Shown here piece after piece: positions 34,701 through 43,545 of a stretch of DNA of 64,000 bases (position 1 is its first letter; each line of letters opens with the position of its first letter). A program made the translations under genes and the position numbers. The notes beneath the pieces were generated by a model. It ran no database searches. It was given only the letters and a program-made list of their open reading frames with translations, and had not been told where the DNA came from. The stretch covers positions 434,001 through 498,000 of the forward strand of contig NZ_KB893246.1 of NCBI RefSeq assembly GCF_000374065.1, given 5' to 3'. Source of the stretch: Spirosoma luteum DSM 19990 (GTDB lineage: Bacteria > Bacteroidota > Bacteroidia > Cytophagales > Spirosomataceae).

Positions 34701-37700
34701 GTTTTGGATCATCGCGAAATGCACAGCAAAACCACCCCGTTGTTTTTCGGTAACGGGCAACGTCACACGCCGTGGTTTACCATCCGTCTTAAGCCACTCT
34801 TGCCGTACAAGTTTACGATCTTCTTCTACCGTCATCAATACCCAACCCGGTGTGGCGTTTCCAACCCAGAAAACGGCTTCTTCGCCCGGTTCGGCAGTTG
34901 CCTTACGAACTTGTACCCAATTATCAGGGCGGGCGGATGCGGTAGGTTGTTTGTCGTTTATAGCGGCAAAAAAAGCTTGTTCCGTAACTTTCTCGCCCGT
35001 CGAGTCAGTTACGGTTAGTTCAGCTACATATTCGCCCGGGGTATACCGGTTGGGAGTAAGGTTGATGAGTGAATCGGCAGGAGAATTGATCGGTTGCTGC
35101 TGTACGATTTCTCCTTTCGGCCACGAACGCGGGTCGTTTTCATTGGCATACACATCGTTCGGGAACAGCTTTTCAAATTCTGCCTTGCTCAAAACGGACC
35201 TATCGGGTCGCTGCCACAGGCGTTCACGCAGTGGACGTGCCGGGGGTTGCAATCGATAAATTATCAACTGACCTTTTGCCGTTACCCGCTCCCCCGACTG
35301 GTTAGTAATCTTTACCGGAACCGTAGTGGGTTCGCTTATTTCCACCTGTGGCGGAATGGTCAAACTGATTTGCAAAGCAGTGTAGCCAATACTGAGCGTC
35401 TTCGTGGCCGAACGGGTTTCGCCCGCCTTATCCGTTGCGTCGATGGTGACGACAAAATCGAAAACCGGGTTAGTAACGCGGGCCTGCCCAAGGTCGGGTT
35501 CAGCCCTAAAAGTGATGCTAACGTTCCCCTGAGCATCCGTTTGTGCTGCGCCGTTCGTAATCTCGGTCTGACTGGAGTTTCGTGGCCCTCTAAAACCGCC
35601 GTACCCGCCCGACCACCAATCCCAGCGGGGCCGGAGTTGACGCGTGACCCGGTAGCGGACCTCGGCACCATCGACAACGGCGCCCGAAAAGGTGTTGATA
35701 GTAGCCGATACCGTAACCGTCTGACCGAGTTTGAAGGACTGCGTGATTGGTTTGGCTTTTACTTCGAACGTAGGACGCTTGTACTCTTCTACTCGAATAG
35801 CAGCACTTCCAAAAGGTGTTTGCAGGGTCATCTGACCAGTTACTCGTCCAACAGGAGCCGTGAAACTGGTATTGAACGTGCCAAATTCATTGGTTTTCAG
35901 GGTCTGCTTTGCGATGCTCTCACCGTTCTGGTCGAGGAAATCGAGTGTGACATCCTGATTCGGGTTTATCGCAAACTGATTCGTTTTGCCAGCGTACAGC
36001 AAACCCTTTACGTAAATCAACTGACCGGGACGATAGATGGCCCTATCGGTAAAGAGGTTGACGTGCGTTTGCAACTGCTCCAGGTTTCCTTCGGTATCGA
36101 TGTGGTAATTGTATTGCTGATCCGAGAAAATGGTATCTGCTTCCAGCGAAATCAGGTATTGAAAGGCCGTTTGCAGGGGCAGCTCACTCTCCGAAATCTT
36201 AACCCAGCCATTAATGTTGGTTTTGTATGTTTTTATGGTCGCTAACGATTTAGGGCCAACAGCCGTTACCGTTGCGTTCGGAATGGGTTCACCCGTCAAT
36301 CGATTCGTTACAACAATCGATTCGGTAGCTACGTTTGTTGCTGAAGACAGCATATAACTAAGTCCCGATACAGTAAAGGACACGAATTGAACGGACTCCG
36401 TCTTAGCCAGAAAAGTGTCGTCCGATGTGGCTAACAGGATATAATGCCCGGTGGGCAACCCCTTAACCGGCATCTCGACCGAATGCTGATTGAGGTCGCC
36501 ATCATTGGGCAGGGCAACGGACGATTCAGCGACAAAAGGTCGTTTGAGCCACGCGGCATATAATTTCTTCCGTTGCTCCTCATTTCCATTATTATCCCGG
36601 AACGTCTGCGTCTCAGCGGCTGTGACCCGGAAAATTCGGTACAGCAGCTTATTAACGTTCTGATAGCTGACCAGTGCCCGAAATGGTTTATCCGGTGCGT
36701 TCACCTGCTCTATCTGTACAGTAACCGTAGGGGCTGTCAGGCGACTCAATAGTTGAGCCGCTTGTTTAGCCTGTAGTGTTTTGGGGAATCGTTTGATAAT
36801 ATCGCGGCAACTATCGGCGGCCCGTTTCCGATTCCAGCGGGACGAGTCCGCTTGTGGTACTGTGGGATCATCGGCATCATCCAACGGCCGAACCGGACTA
36901 CCCGTATTCGCCAGAAACTGCGCTAGCTGGAAGGCATAAACTGCCTCAGTCGGTCGGTTTTTATACCGGGCAATCTGGTCGTTCAGCGTTTTTCGGTATA
37001 ATGAATCACGCTTCGGCAGCGTACTATGTCGATGAACAAATTCCAGCCGTTGCACATCCGTATCCGCCAATGCGTCGGGTGAGGCATCATTCAGGTGAAA
37101 AGCCAGTACTTGCTGGTACAGCAACAATGCCTGATAACGGCCCGACAGCGAGTCGCGGCTTTGGATAGTAAGTCTGGTAAACGTTTCGGGATTAGAAAAG
37201 TAATTTGATTGGTTCAGTTCAAACCGAAAAACAGGCTTCAGTAAGTCCGGCTCGGTATTCTGAAAGAAGTCGATAGCCCGGTGAGCGAGCAGGTCATACA
37301 GCGTAGGCCGAAGCAGACGCGCATCCGGGTCCCCTTTGTCCAGCAGGGCATCGTAGGCGACAATGGGCGTTTTCTGCAACAGGGCCTTTTGCTGAACAGA
37401 TGCCAGATAGGCATATGTTACAGCCTCAACTATCCGACTGGCATCCCAGGTTGTGAAGTCTGCCGTTGAATCGGTTGAAGTTGTGGTTTGGTTAGTTCCA
37501 GTGTTGGCCTTTCCACCTATCGTTGCGCGGCCTATCGTGGCCCGATTATAGAATTTGTAGCGGTTTTGCTGAAAATACTGCCAGTACACATCCGCCAAAA
37601 CCGATTGCAAAACGGACCTTGCCGGTTCGGGCGTGTCGGCAACATCCATTTGTAATGAACGGACCAATTCTTTATACGCATCTTCATCAGAGTAACTACG

Positions 37701-37925
37701 GAAGATCATCCGAGACATGGCCGCTTTGGCCACCTGCGGATAGTTGTTCTGGGCCTTAGCTTCTTTATAAATTCGATTGGCAATTTCCAGGGCCAATTTT
37801 GGTAATCCTTTGGCCGCCAGTGAGTCAGCGCGTCTCCAATCACGGGCATAATCGGGCATGGGTTTATTCTGGGCAGAAGCGGCTAGGGAAAACAGGGCGA
37901 GAAAAAGAGTCAGGTAAGCGAACAT
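31800..37925 (-). CDS. Alpha-2-macroglobulin family protein with intact thioester motif
   Basis: A 2041-residue exported protein; the signal peptide ends near SLAASAQ. The N-terminal third is helical, without recognised motifs beyond TPR-like helices. Macroglobulin (MG) beta-domains follow, including LFTDRAIYRPGQLIYVKGLLY (MG2) near 630. An Ala/Met/Pro/Gln-rich stretch at about 1180-1250 lies where the bait region is expected, just before the A2M domain (FNETAFFLPNLKTDEQGR). The thioester motif CxEQ is present as CAEQ at 1494-1497. Bacterial family members trap foreign proteases in the periplasm. Membrane anchoring is not evident because no lipobox is seen. Monocistronic. Confidence 0.9.
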   Translation of the reverse strand: MFAYLTLFLALFSLAASAQNKPMPDYARDWRRADSLAAKGLPKLALEIANRIYKEAKAQNNYPQVAKAAMSRMIFRSYSDEDAYKELVRSLQMDVADTPEPARSVLQSVLADVYWQYFQQNRYKFYNRATIGRATIGGKANTGTNQTTTSTDSTADFTTWDASRIVEAVTYAYLASVQQKALLQKTPIVAYDALLDKGDPDARLLRPTLYDLLAHRAIDFFQNTEPDLLKPVFRFELNQSNYFSNPETFTRLTIQSRDSLSGRYQALLLYQQVLAFHLNDASPDALADTDVQRLEFVHRHSTLPKRDSLYRKTLNDQIARYKNRPTEAVYAFQLAQFLANTGSPVRPLDDADDPTVPQADSSRWNRKRAADSCRDIIKRFPKTLQAKQAAQLLSRLTAPTVTVQIEQVNAPDKPFRALVSYQNVNKLLYRIFRVTAAETQTFRDNNGNEEQRKKLYAAWLKRPFVAESSVALPNDGDLNQHSVEMPVKGLPTGHYILLATSDDTFLAKTESVQFVSFTVSGLSYMLSSATNVATESIVVTNRLTGEPIPNATVTAVGPKSLATIKTYKTNINGWVKISESELPLQTAFQYLISLEADTIFSDQQYNYHIDTEGNLEQLQTHVNLFTDRAIYRPGQLIYVKGLLYAGKTNQFAINPNQDVTLDFLDQNGESIAKQTLKTNEFGTFNTSFTAPVGRVTGQMTLQTPFGSAAIRVEEYKRPTFEVKAKPITQSFKLGQTVTVSATINTFSGAVVDGAEVRYRVTRQLRPRWDWWSGGYGGFRGPRNSSQTEITNGAAQTDAQGNVSITFRAEPDLGQARVTNPVFDFVVTIDATDKAGETRSATKTLSIGYTALQISLTIPPQVEISEPTTVPVKITNQSGERVTAKGQLIIYRLQPPARPLRERLWQRPDRSVLSKAEFEKLFPNDVYANENDPRSWPKGEIVQQQPINSPADSLINLTPNRYTPGEYVAELTVTDSTGEKVTEQAFFAAINDKQPTASARPDNWVQVRKATAEPGEEAVFWVGNATPGWVLMTVEEDRKLVRQEWLKTDGKPRRVTLPVTEKQRGGFAVHFAMIQNGRLYQKSQTITVPFTNKQLSIETQTFRDKLKPGEREEWTLLIKGLDKTPAELVATLYDASLDTFVPLNWPTSIYQPYMPIFYDWRSASFGVQGTNPLFYYYRPEPAVPVRQYDKLLANYGDKRAKVFGREISGSGGAPNLRMAKGAIAMAAPMQDRANAMEVVELAPAIAAEPVQPKSAQSPVVNPRRNFNETAFFLPNLKTDEQGRTVLKFTMPEALTRWRLLAFAHTKDLKTGTLEREIITQKELMITANAPRFLREGDTIRIQAGVNNLSDKTLDVTASLGLMNALTGEPIDQKLVKSSLQTTATVAAGQGQAVGWTLVIPAGLDAVTCRFTAKSGSFTDGEEFTVPILPNRMLVTDTKPFWINGPATKSFTLKELTGLNPEIPAQHERLTVEVTGNPAWYALQSLPYLMEYRYECAEQLFSRLYANSLAAHIVNSRPEFRQVIDTWQKNPPKSPLETNEELKAVTLENSPWLASARSETERQAKLGQLLDANRMASEQRLAFEKLQQLQTPEGGFRWFGGMPPDLSMTLHILSGFGHLAKLGRSAGAVQFPDDLQLKLAAMQTNAIRYADAEMKRWMDDQKKADAQKKGKVVGSWYFSATQYLYARSFYLDKPVDKALLSFVKSQIAADWTKQSLQGQALAAMALNRFGDTKIANGIINSMRERSTKSDELGMFWPDNVSGLQWYQTPIETQSYLIEAFGEINPVLAEVDDMKRWLLRQKQTQSWSSTKATTEAVYALLLRGSSWLSTGVTTQVSLGGQSIESRVTKADAITGYEKVTYTAAEIKPEMGNISITKKNDGPAWGALYWQHFEPLDKVMPGSAGLSVQKNLYVQHDSPSGPISTPVTEKTPLKPGDLIKVRLILKTDRLMEYVHLKDSRASGFEPIAALSGYKYQNGLGYYESPRDASTDFFMNYVPVGTHIFEYDLRVAQTGDFSAGVATVQCFYAPEFSAHSAGERVSVGQK

Positions 37926-38073
37926 AGATTTCAGTGATGGCAGGTTGTTGAGGTAGATGTGGAAAGATCAATTTTTCCACAACATTCTTTACTAAGACCT
38001 TGGTACGAGTAAAAGGGTTTAATTGGTTCCAGTAAGTATATTTAGCCTTAATTGGCTCATACTCCCTCCTGCT

Positions 38074-38655
38074 ATGCCTACACTTCTTGCGTTGTTCGCT
38101 TATCTCCTTCCGTTTTTCGTACAGCCCGAAGTTGAAAAAACGTACCCGATTGGTCAAATAAAGGTAGATTCTGGAGAGGTGCTTTTCTGGTTGTATGACG
38201 AAACACCTGTTCATAAAGCTAGCTTTATCAAACTTGCCAACGAAGGGTACTGGGATACGCTTACCTTCAATCGGGTCATCAACAATTTTGTGGCGCAGGG
38301 CGGATGCCCCGACACTCCGGCGGGTTTTGCTGGTTCGCCTTATCTACTAAAGCCTGAATTCAACCCAGCTATACGGCACGTATACGGAGCAGTGGGTGCC
38401 GGTCGTGATAATAATCCGGATAAGCTTTCTGCGGGTTGCCAGTTTTACGTCGTGCAGAACAAAAAAGGGCTTCCCCGTCTCGATGACAACTACACCATAT
38501 TCGGACAGGTTTTCAAAGGGATGGACTTGATAGATGCCATTGTTGCCGTTAAGTCGGATTCGACCAATACACTCCTTACACCCATTAAGCTGGATATTAA
38601 CGTACTCAACCTAACGGCTGGAGACCTCAAAAAGCTGGGTTATTCCGTGAAATAA
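38074..38655 (+). CDS. Cyclophilin-type peptidyl-prolyl isomerase
   Basis: A 193-residue protein with an N-terminal signal peptide (MPTLLALFAYLLPFFVQ) and a cyclophilin domain. LTFNRVINNFVAQGGCP matches the FHRVIxxFMIQGG core, and AGCQFYVVQN replaces the usual SQFFI strand. It should catalyse prolyl isomerisation in the periplasm. I use the ATG at 38074; an upstream in-frame TTG at 38023 would spoil the signal peptide. It is divergent from the alpha-2-macroglobulin gene. The intervening spacer contains a small hairpin (TGTGGAAA/TTTCCACA, 37958-37981). Confidence 0.87.
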   Translation: MPTLLALFAYLLPFFVQPEVEKTYPIGQIKVDSGEVLFWLYDETPVHKASFIKLANEGYWDTLTFNRVINNFVAQGGCPDTPAGFAGSPYLLKPEFNPAIRHVYGAVGAGRDNNPDKLSAGCQFYVVQNKKGLPRLDDNYTIFGQVFKGMDLIDAIVAVKSDSTNTLLTPIKLDINVLNLTAGDLKKLGYSVK

Positions 38656-38668
38656 CCCAGTTTCGCAT

Positions 38669-41600
38669 CTACCTCTTCAACAAAAACGCAGTCAAATCCG
38701 CCAGTTGTTGGTTCGACATACCTAACGCCGTAGGATCGGGCATCAGACTGGTTTTATACTGCCGACGGGAGAAAACCTCATCTGTTGGTATTGTATGCTT
38801 CTGGCCTTTTATCCCTTTAACTACCAGCGACTCAGCTCCATCGCTTACCAAAAATCCATAATACGTCTGCCCCTTTTTGGTTGTAACCAGCCAGGGCTCG
38901 TAGCCGAAGGCAATTCCCGCATTAGGATGAACGATATTATCTAATAAGGCATTCTTATCAAATTTCTGGTGAATCTGGGTCAATTCCGGACCAACGTCGG
39001 CCCCCTGCTGACCATGCCGATGGCAGGTGATACAGTACGTTTTGAAAACCGTTTGTCCTTTCTGGCTATTACCCGAAAGCATCGCAATCTGGGCGATAGC
39101 CGGATCATCGTTGCTCATTTTTTCGACTCTGTCAGGCACGGGAGCATTTTCCTCTTTCGTCTCTACCGATACGGCCTGCACCGGCACCGTTGATACAGGA
39201 ACCGTTTTGACCGGCTCTTTTTCCATTGTCGCCTTTTTCTCCTCTGCGTCAGCCCTTGATTGAACCGGGGAACTACCGGCAATCGAAGGCTTCTCAGCCA
39301 CCGGCTGGGGTTTCTCGGTGACTGCCTGCGTTGGGGATTTCCAGGGAAAATACTCTTTGCCCATTGTTTTAACCGTTTGGTCCTTGTTGGTTCGAATACC
39401 GGGTCCAGCCGCCTTGATTAAATCCTCCGACAGTTTTCCGTCAGCGGCAAGGCCAATCAATAGCTTCGCTCCTTCAGCATCTTTGGACATGGTGATCGCC
39501 ATTTTTCGTTTTTCGTCGGGGGTAGTGTTTTCATCCAGGAGAACCTGACGGTTGGTCAGCATTTTTTGCTCCTCTGGTGATGTGCTGGCAGGCATCACTT
39601 CATTCCAGTTCAGGAATTTGGCCCAGTCGTTGCCCCGCCGGAATCCCAACCAGTACCGGGCCTGCTCCGCCACGGTCTTATCCGTCGATTTCGATAGCTC
39701 CAGCATTGCCTTCGCAGCTGGCTCACTCTTGATAAACCCAATCGTGACGATAGCCTGCTGCCGGGCCGTTGCGGTTAAAGAAACGTTATCGGCTCGTTTT
39801 TTCAGCATCGGAACGGCAGACGGCGGGTGGAACTCCCAAACAAGGTCGGCCGTTCGCTGGTCCCAGTCGGCAGGGTCTTCGGGCATTGTTTGACGCAAGT
39901 CAAAAAACAATGCCTCCTCTTTACCGTCAGCGGCTTCACCCAATGCATTCAAATACCAGGGGTCCTTCCCATCATATCCTTTAACCAGGTTGTTCAGGAT
40001 AAACCGGCACTCATCAAACGGGATATCCCGAATAGCTACGGCCACTTCCCTCCGAACAGCCGCGTTTCGGTCTATAGATAGGTTACCCAGTAGAGGCAAT
40101 AGAGCCTTCTGGGAAGCCGTAAGGGTCGGAATCGCTTTAGAATTTGCGGGTGTTATGCTACGCAACGCCCGTAGTGCCACCAGCCGAACCGGCGCATCAA
40201 CAGCTTTCAAAAGCCGCTCAACCTCAAACTGACCCTCGGCCCCGAGCTGGGCTAACAGAAAAACAGCGCGTGCCCTAAAATAAGGATTCGGCGAGGCCAA
40301 CAGGCCCATTACGGGTTCAATGACTTTTTCACCCTGTTTGGCCAGTGCCTCAAAGCCCAGTACCCGAACATTGACCGCCGGACTACAAAGAGCGGCAATT
40401 TGCCCCTGCGTTGTTCGTAAATCAATCTTAGGTGCTTTAAGCTTTTTACCTTTTGGCGTAATCCGGTAAATACGGCCATACCCTTTTTGATCCTTCATCT
40501 GATGCCCACCTACAACGGGGTCGTACCAGTCGGTGATGTAGATGGCTCCATCCGTCCCCACTGCTACATCGCTGGGCCGGAACCATTTGCGGGTATCGCT
40601 GGTGGCAGCATCCCATTTGTAATTGGCATCCACTTCTGGAAATGTGCTGATAAAATCCGTTCGCGGAAGTCGGTAGCCCGCACCGGAAGGTTCAGGTTTA
40701 TAGCTAAAAATGACGTTCCGACCGGCATCGGCACTGAGCAACATTCCCCGATACTGCGGACCGAGTTCATCACCTTCATACATAACCATACCCGTTGGCG
40801 ACCCAGCTCCCGTAATGTCGCCGACCGGCATAACGCCGGGGTCCTCTTGGTGCCAGTGTGCTGTTGGAATCGACTGGCCGGGGCGCTGATCCCCCTGCCA
40901 GTAACGCGTACCATCACTACTGAAATACCCCGCGTTGGCTCCTTCCATCAGCCAGCTTGTACGGCAGGCTACCACTTGATCGTCGTTGTCATTCTGCCAC
41001 ATATTACCGTAAGAATCCAGCGCGGTTTCGTAATTGTTACGGAAATTATGCGCCATTACTTTCAGATGGGATCCATCCGGATTTATGCGTAAGGCCATAC
41101 CACCCGTCCAGACCCGGCCATCGTCACTTACCTGATTCCCCTTGTTCAGCTTGTTGTACGGTGTCCCTCCTACGTATAAACTCCCTGTCCTTAGGGTCCA
41201 GCCATCAATATCGGTCACGATATGCGGGCCAGCATTGCCCGTATTGAAATAATACTTTCCGTCCGGGCCTGCTACCAGTGCGTGCAATGAATGGTCATGG
41301 TCAAAGCCCCCGAAGCCAGTTAACATAATCTCTTTCCGGTCGGGTTTATCATCGCCGTTTTCGTCGGTATACACGACAAGGTTAGGAGCGCATGATACGA
41401 TCACCTTGTTACCAATAACCGCAATCCCAAGCGGAGATACCAGGTCAGGGTCCTGCACGAAAACTTTGCTGTTATCTGCTTTGCCATCTCCATCGGTATC
41501 TTCCAAAATCATGATGCGTTCTCCCTCGGGGTGGTTGAGACGGGTTTCGGCCTTGTTATTGAATTTCCGGTAGTTAACGGCTTCCGTAATCCAGACCCGC

Positions 41601-41839
41601 CCTTTAGCATCAATATCCATGTTCGTTGGATTATTGAACGTGGGGGATTCAGCCCAGAGGGTAGCTTCCAAATCGTTGGGAAGATAAAGCTGTCCAGAAT
41701 CAGCAGCCACCACGTTCTGGTGATTTTGATACCTATTAGTTGAATCCTTTTGGGGTACAGACTGGTACGTTTGTCCGGCCAGATACAAAAACCCAATGGC
41801 AGCCAGTGGGATAGGACTGAGAGAAAAGATTGTTTTCAT
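38669..41839 (-). CDS. Dehydrogenase-like beta-propeller / HEAT / CxxCH cytochrome fusion
   Basis: A 1056-residue exported protein of the PVC-type heme-binding family. After a signal anchor, residues about 55-440 form a sorbosone-dehydrogenase-like propeller (ITEAVNYRKFNN, DTDGDGKAD, IYITDWYDPVVGGHQ). HEAT-like helical repeats occupy about 460-780. A Pro/Val/Thr/Glu-rich linker (about 830-900) precedes a C-terminal cytochrome c domain with CITCH at 936-940. It probably oxidises a sugar-type substrate in the periplasm; the true substrate is unknown. The start at 41839 gives a proper signal sequence; a further upstream Met is possible. Downstream of a sugar isomerase-like gene on the same strand. 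Confidence 0.85.
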   Translation of the reverse strand: MKTIFSLSPIPLAAIGFLYLAGQTYQSVPQKDSTNRYQNHQNVVAADSGQLYLPNDLEATLWAESPTFNNPTNMDIDAKGRVWITEAVNYRKFNNKAETRLNHPEGERIMILEDTDGDGKADNSKVFVQDPDLVSPLGIAVIGNKVIVSCAPNLVVYTDENGDDKPDRKEIMLTGFGGFDHDHSLHALVAGPDGKYYFNTGNAGPHIVTDIDGWTLRTGSLYVGGTPYNKLNKGNQVSDDGRVWTGGMALRINPDGSHLKVMAHNFRNNYETALDSYGNMWQNDNDDQVVACRTSWLMEGANAGYFSSDGTRYWQGDQRPGQSIPTAHWHQEDPGVMPVGDITGAGSPTGMVMYEGDELGPQYRGMLLSADAGRNVIFSYKPEPSGAGYRLPRTDFISTFPEVDANYKWDAATSDTRKWFRPSDVAVGTDGAIYITDWYDPVVGGHQMKDQKGYGRIYRITPKGKKLKAPKIDLRTTQGQIAALCSPAVNVRVLGFEALAKQGEKVIEPVMGLLASPNPYFRARAVFLLAQLGAEGQFEVERLLKAVDAPVRLVALRALRSITPANSKAIPTLTASQKALLPLLGNLSIDRNAAVRREVAVAIRDIPFDECRFILNNLVKGYDGKDPWYLNALGEAADGKEEALFFDLRQTMPEDPADWDQRTADLVWEFHPPSAVPMLKKRADNVSLTATARQQAIVTIGFIKSEPAAKAMLELSKSTDKTVAEQARYWLGFRRGNDWAKFLNWNEVMPASTSPEEQKMLTNRQVLLDENTTPDEKRKMAITMSKDAEGAKLLIGLAADGKLSEDLIKAAGPGIRTNKDQTVKTMGKEYFPWKSPTQAVTEKPQPVAEKPSIAGSSPVQSRADAEEKKATMEKEPVKTVPVSTVPVQAVSVETKEENAPVPDRVEKMSNDDPAIAQIAMLSGNSQKGQTVFKTYCITCHRHGQQGADVGPELTQIHQKFDKNALLDNIVHPNAGIAFGYEPWLVTTKKGQTYYGFLVSDGAESLVVKGIKGQKHTIPTDEVFSRRQYKTSLMPDPTALGMSNQQLADLTAFLLKR

Positions 41840-41919
41840 TGGTTGTTTTACAGGCCGGTCAGCGCATTTGCGCATTGCTGCACAAGGTATTCCGGCTAAT
41901 TTACTAGTCACTTCACTGG

Positions 41920-42777
41920 TTAACTAAACAGCGACCGAACGGTCTTATTATTATATTGATAACTTTCTAACATTGGTTTTCCTGCCGGAACGGCCCCTTC
42001 AATCTGGAGCCATCCTTCGTACCCGATAGCCTCGATGGCCTGCCGCACCTTTACCAGATCAACCTGCCCTTTACCAAGCAAATGGCCGTTCTCTTTCAGA
42101 TGGAATTCGCAGATGCGCTCTTTACCGAGGTCTCTGATTTCCTGAAAAACGTTGTAGCCCATAACCGACGAATTGCAAACGTCGTAGTAGACTTTAACGG
42201 CGGGTGAACCAACGGCATCCAGAATGGCCATATGTTCGGGTGCCGACAGCCAGGATTCGATTCCCAGCACGACACCTGCTTTTTCGGCTTTGGGTGCTAC
42301 AGCTTTCAATCGTTCAACAACTACCTGCACACCTTCTTTATCATTCCGTAAGTCATTGTTGTTAAAAAATGCCAGCAACACGGTTTTAACACCCAACGCT
42401 TTTGCGACATCGACACTATCCTGCACCCAGGCTTCGGTGCGGGCATCCGATTTGTACGGGATTTCATTCAAGAGGCCAATGGCCAAACCACCAATGGCAA
42501 CGCCAGCCTGTTGGGCAGCTTCTCTGCAGGCACGTTGCATAGCTGGCTGGCGCAGATGTTCATAATCTGTTTTTGTATTCAAACTAACCTGTACCCCATC
42601 CAGACCAATTTGTTTTGCTACCTTGAATGCATTACGATCCCCGGCCGGACCGATAGACCAGTCGCAGGCACCAATGCGGAAGCGAACCTCAGATGCATGA
42701 ACGCGGGAAAAGGCGGGTTGCAGTAAGGCAGCGAGCCCGGCACTCAGCGAATACTGCAGTAAATGACGACGATTCAT
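41920..42777 (-). CDS. Sugar phosphate isomerase/epimerase-like TIM barrel, exported
   Basis: A 285-residue protein of the xylose-isomerase-like TIM-barrel superfamily. It starts MNRRHLLQYSLSAG, a Tat-like or Sec signal (RR followed by a hydrophobic stretch and a cut near VHASE). Barrel strands with likely metal ligands include LGIESWLSAPEH, VYYDVCNSSV, ICEFHLKEN and WLQIEGAV. The substrate is unknown. It is followed after 80 bases by the dehydrogenase/cytochrome fusion, suggesting joint sugar processing in the periplasm. A promoter -7 box lies 26 bases upstream. Confidence 0.82.
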   Translation of the reverse strand: MNRRHLLQYSLSAGLAALLQPAFSRVHASEVRFRIGACDWSIGPAGDRNAFKVAKQIGLDGVQVSLNTKTDYEHLRQPAMQRACREAAQQAGVAIGGLAIGLLNEIPYKSDARTEAWVQDSVDVAKALGVKTVLLAFFNNNDLRNDKEGVQVVVERLKAVAPKAEKAGVVLGIESWLSAPEHMAILDAVGSPAVKVYYDVCNSSVMGYNVFQEIRDLGKERICEFHLKENGHLLGKGQVDLVKVRQAIEAIGYEGWLQIEGAVPAGKPMLESYQYNNKTVRSLFS

Positions 42778-42802
42778 ACGTACTTAACTGGTAAGGGATT
42801 AT

Positions 42803-42810
42803 CAAAGATA
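42803..42810 (-). promoter_or_regulatory. Promoter -7 box for the isomerase-cytochrome operon
   Basis: On the minus strand this reads TATCTTTG, matching TAnnTTTG, 26 bases before the ATG at 42777. A TTG 23 bases further upstream could be the -33 element. Confidence 0.5.
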
Positions 42811-42936
42811 AGCATCGACATACTATTTAACAGCAATTATCGTAGACGTCATAGACTTAAACGAAGGTCACAAAAAAAGTAGAACCGCTTCCAACTGTTT
42901 GATTATGACAGGAGTCTTATACCTGTCAAGGATGCT

Positions 42937-43524
42937 ATGCAGGATGAATACGCATTGGTAGAAGGATGCCGACGGCAGGACCGAATTGTGCAGCGACTGC
43001 TCTATGAGCGGTATGCCGGGAAGCTCTTTGTCGTTTGCAAACGATACGTAAAAGATGCCGATGAAGCCGAAGATGTCTTGCAGGATGCCTTCGTCAAAAT
43101 ATTTCGACACATTGACACCTTTCGGTTTGAGTGCCCACTGGAAGCCTGGCTAAAACGAATTGTTATCAATACCGCGTTGAAGTTTTTGAGAAAACAGAAG
43201 CCCTGGGAAACAATGAGTAATGATAGTATAGATGTACAGGAAATGGCTTCAGTGCTGCCGCAGGCCGATGAAAGCTTGCCCGCTCTGAATTATAAATACC
43301 TGCTACAGCTCGTTCAGGAGTTACCTCCCGGTTGCCGAATGGTGTTCAATCTATACGCAATAGAAGGGTATAACCATCCCGAAATTGCAAAGATGCTTGA
43401 CATTGCCGAAGGAACCTCTAAATCGCAATATGCCCGCGCCCGAGATTTATTACAACAAAAAATACAAGCCGATAGTCGATTTACTGATGAGCACTCTGCA
43501 GAAGGTCGTAAACCACTTGTCTGA
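42937..43524 (+). CDS. ECF-type RNA polymerase sigma factor
   Basis: A 195-residue sigma-70 family protein with only regions 2 and 4. Region 2: YVKDADEAEDVLQDAFVKIF and PLEAWLKRIVINTALKFLR. Region 4: LPPGCRMVFNLYAIEGYNHPEIAKMLDIAEGTSKSQ, with the helix-turn-helix. It is followed after 21 bases by a gene for a likely anti-sigma protein. A 6-bp inverted repeat GACAGG/CCTGTC (42907-42927) sits just before the start and might mark autoregulation. Confidence 0.92.
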   Translation: MQDEYALVEGCRRQDRIVQRLLYERYAGKLFVVCKRYVKDADEAEDVLQDAFVKIFRHIDTFRFECPLEAWLKRIVINTALKFLRKQKPWETMSNDSIDVQEMASVLPQADESLPALNYKYLLQLVQELPPGCRMVFNLYAIEGYNHPEIAKMLDIAEGTSKSQYARARDLLQQKIQADSRFTDEHSAEGRKPLV

Positions 43525-43545
43525 CCCCCTATCATTGATTACAAA

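Noticed and set aside
35094-36245. Long plus-strand open frame (383 codons) opposite the alpha-2-macroglobulin gene
   Set aside because: It is fully antisense to a clear gene with conserved domains, has no recognisable motifs or signal, and other long antisense frames occur in the same gene. It is a codon-bias shadow.
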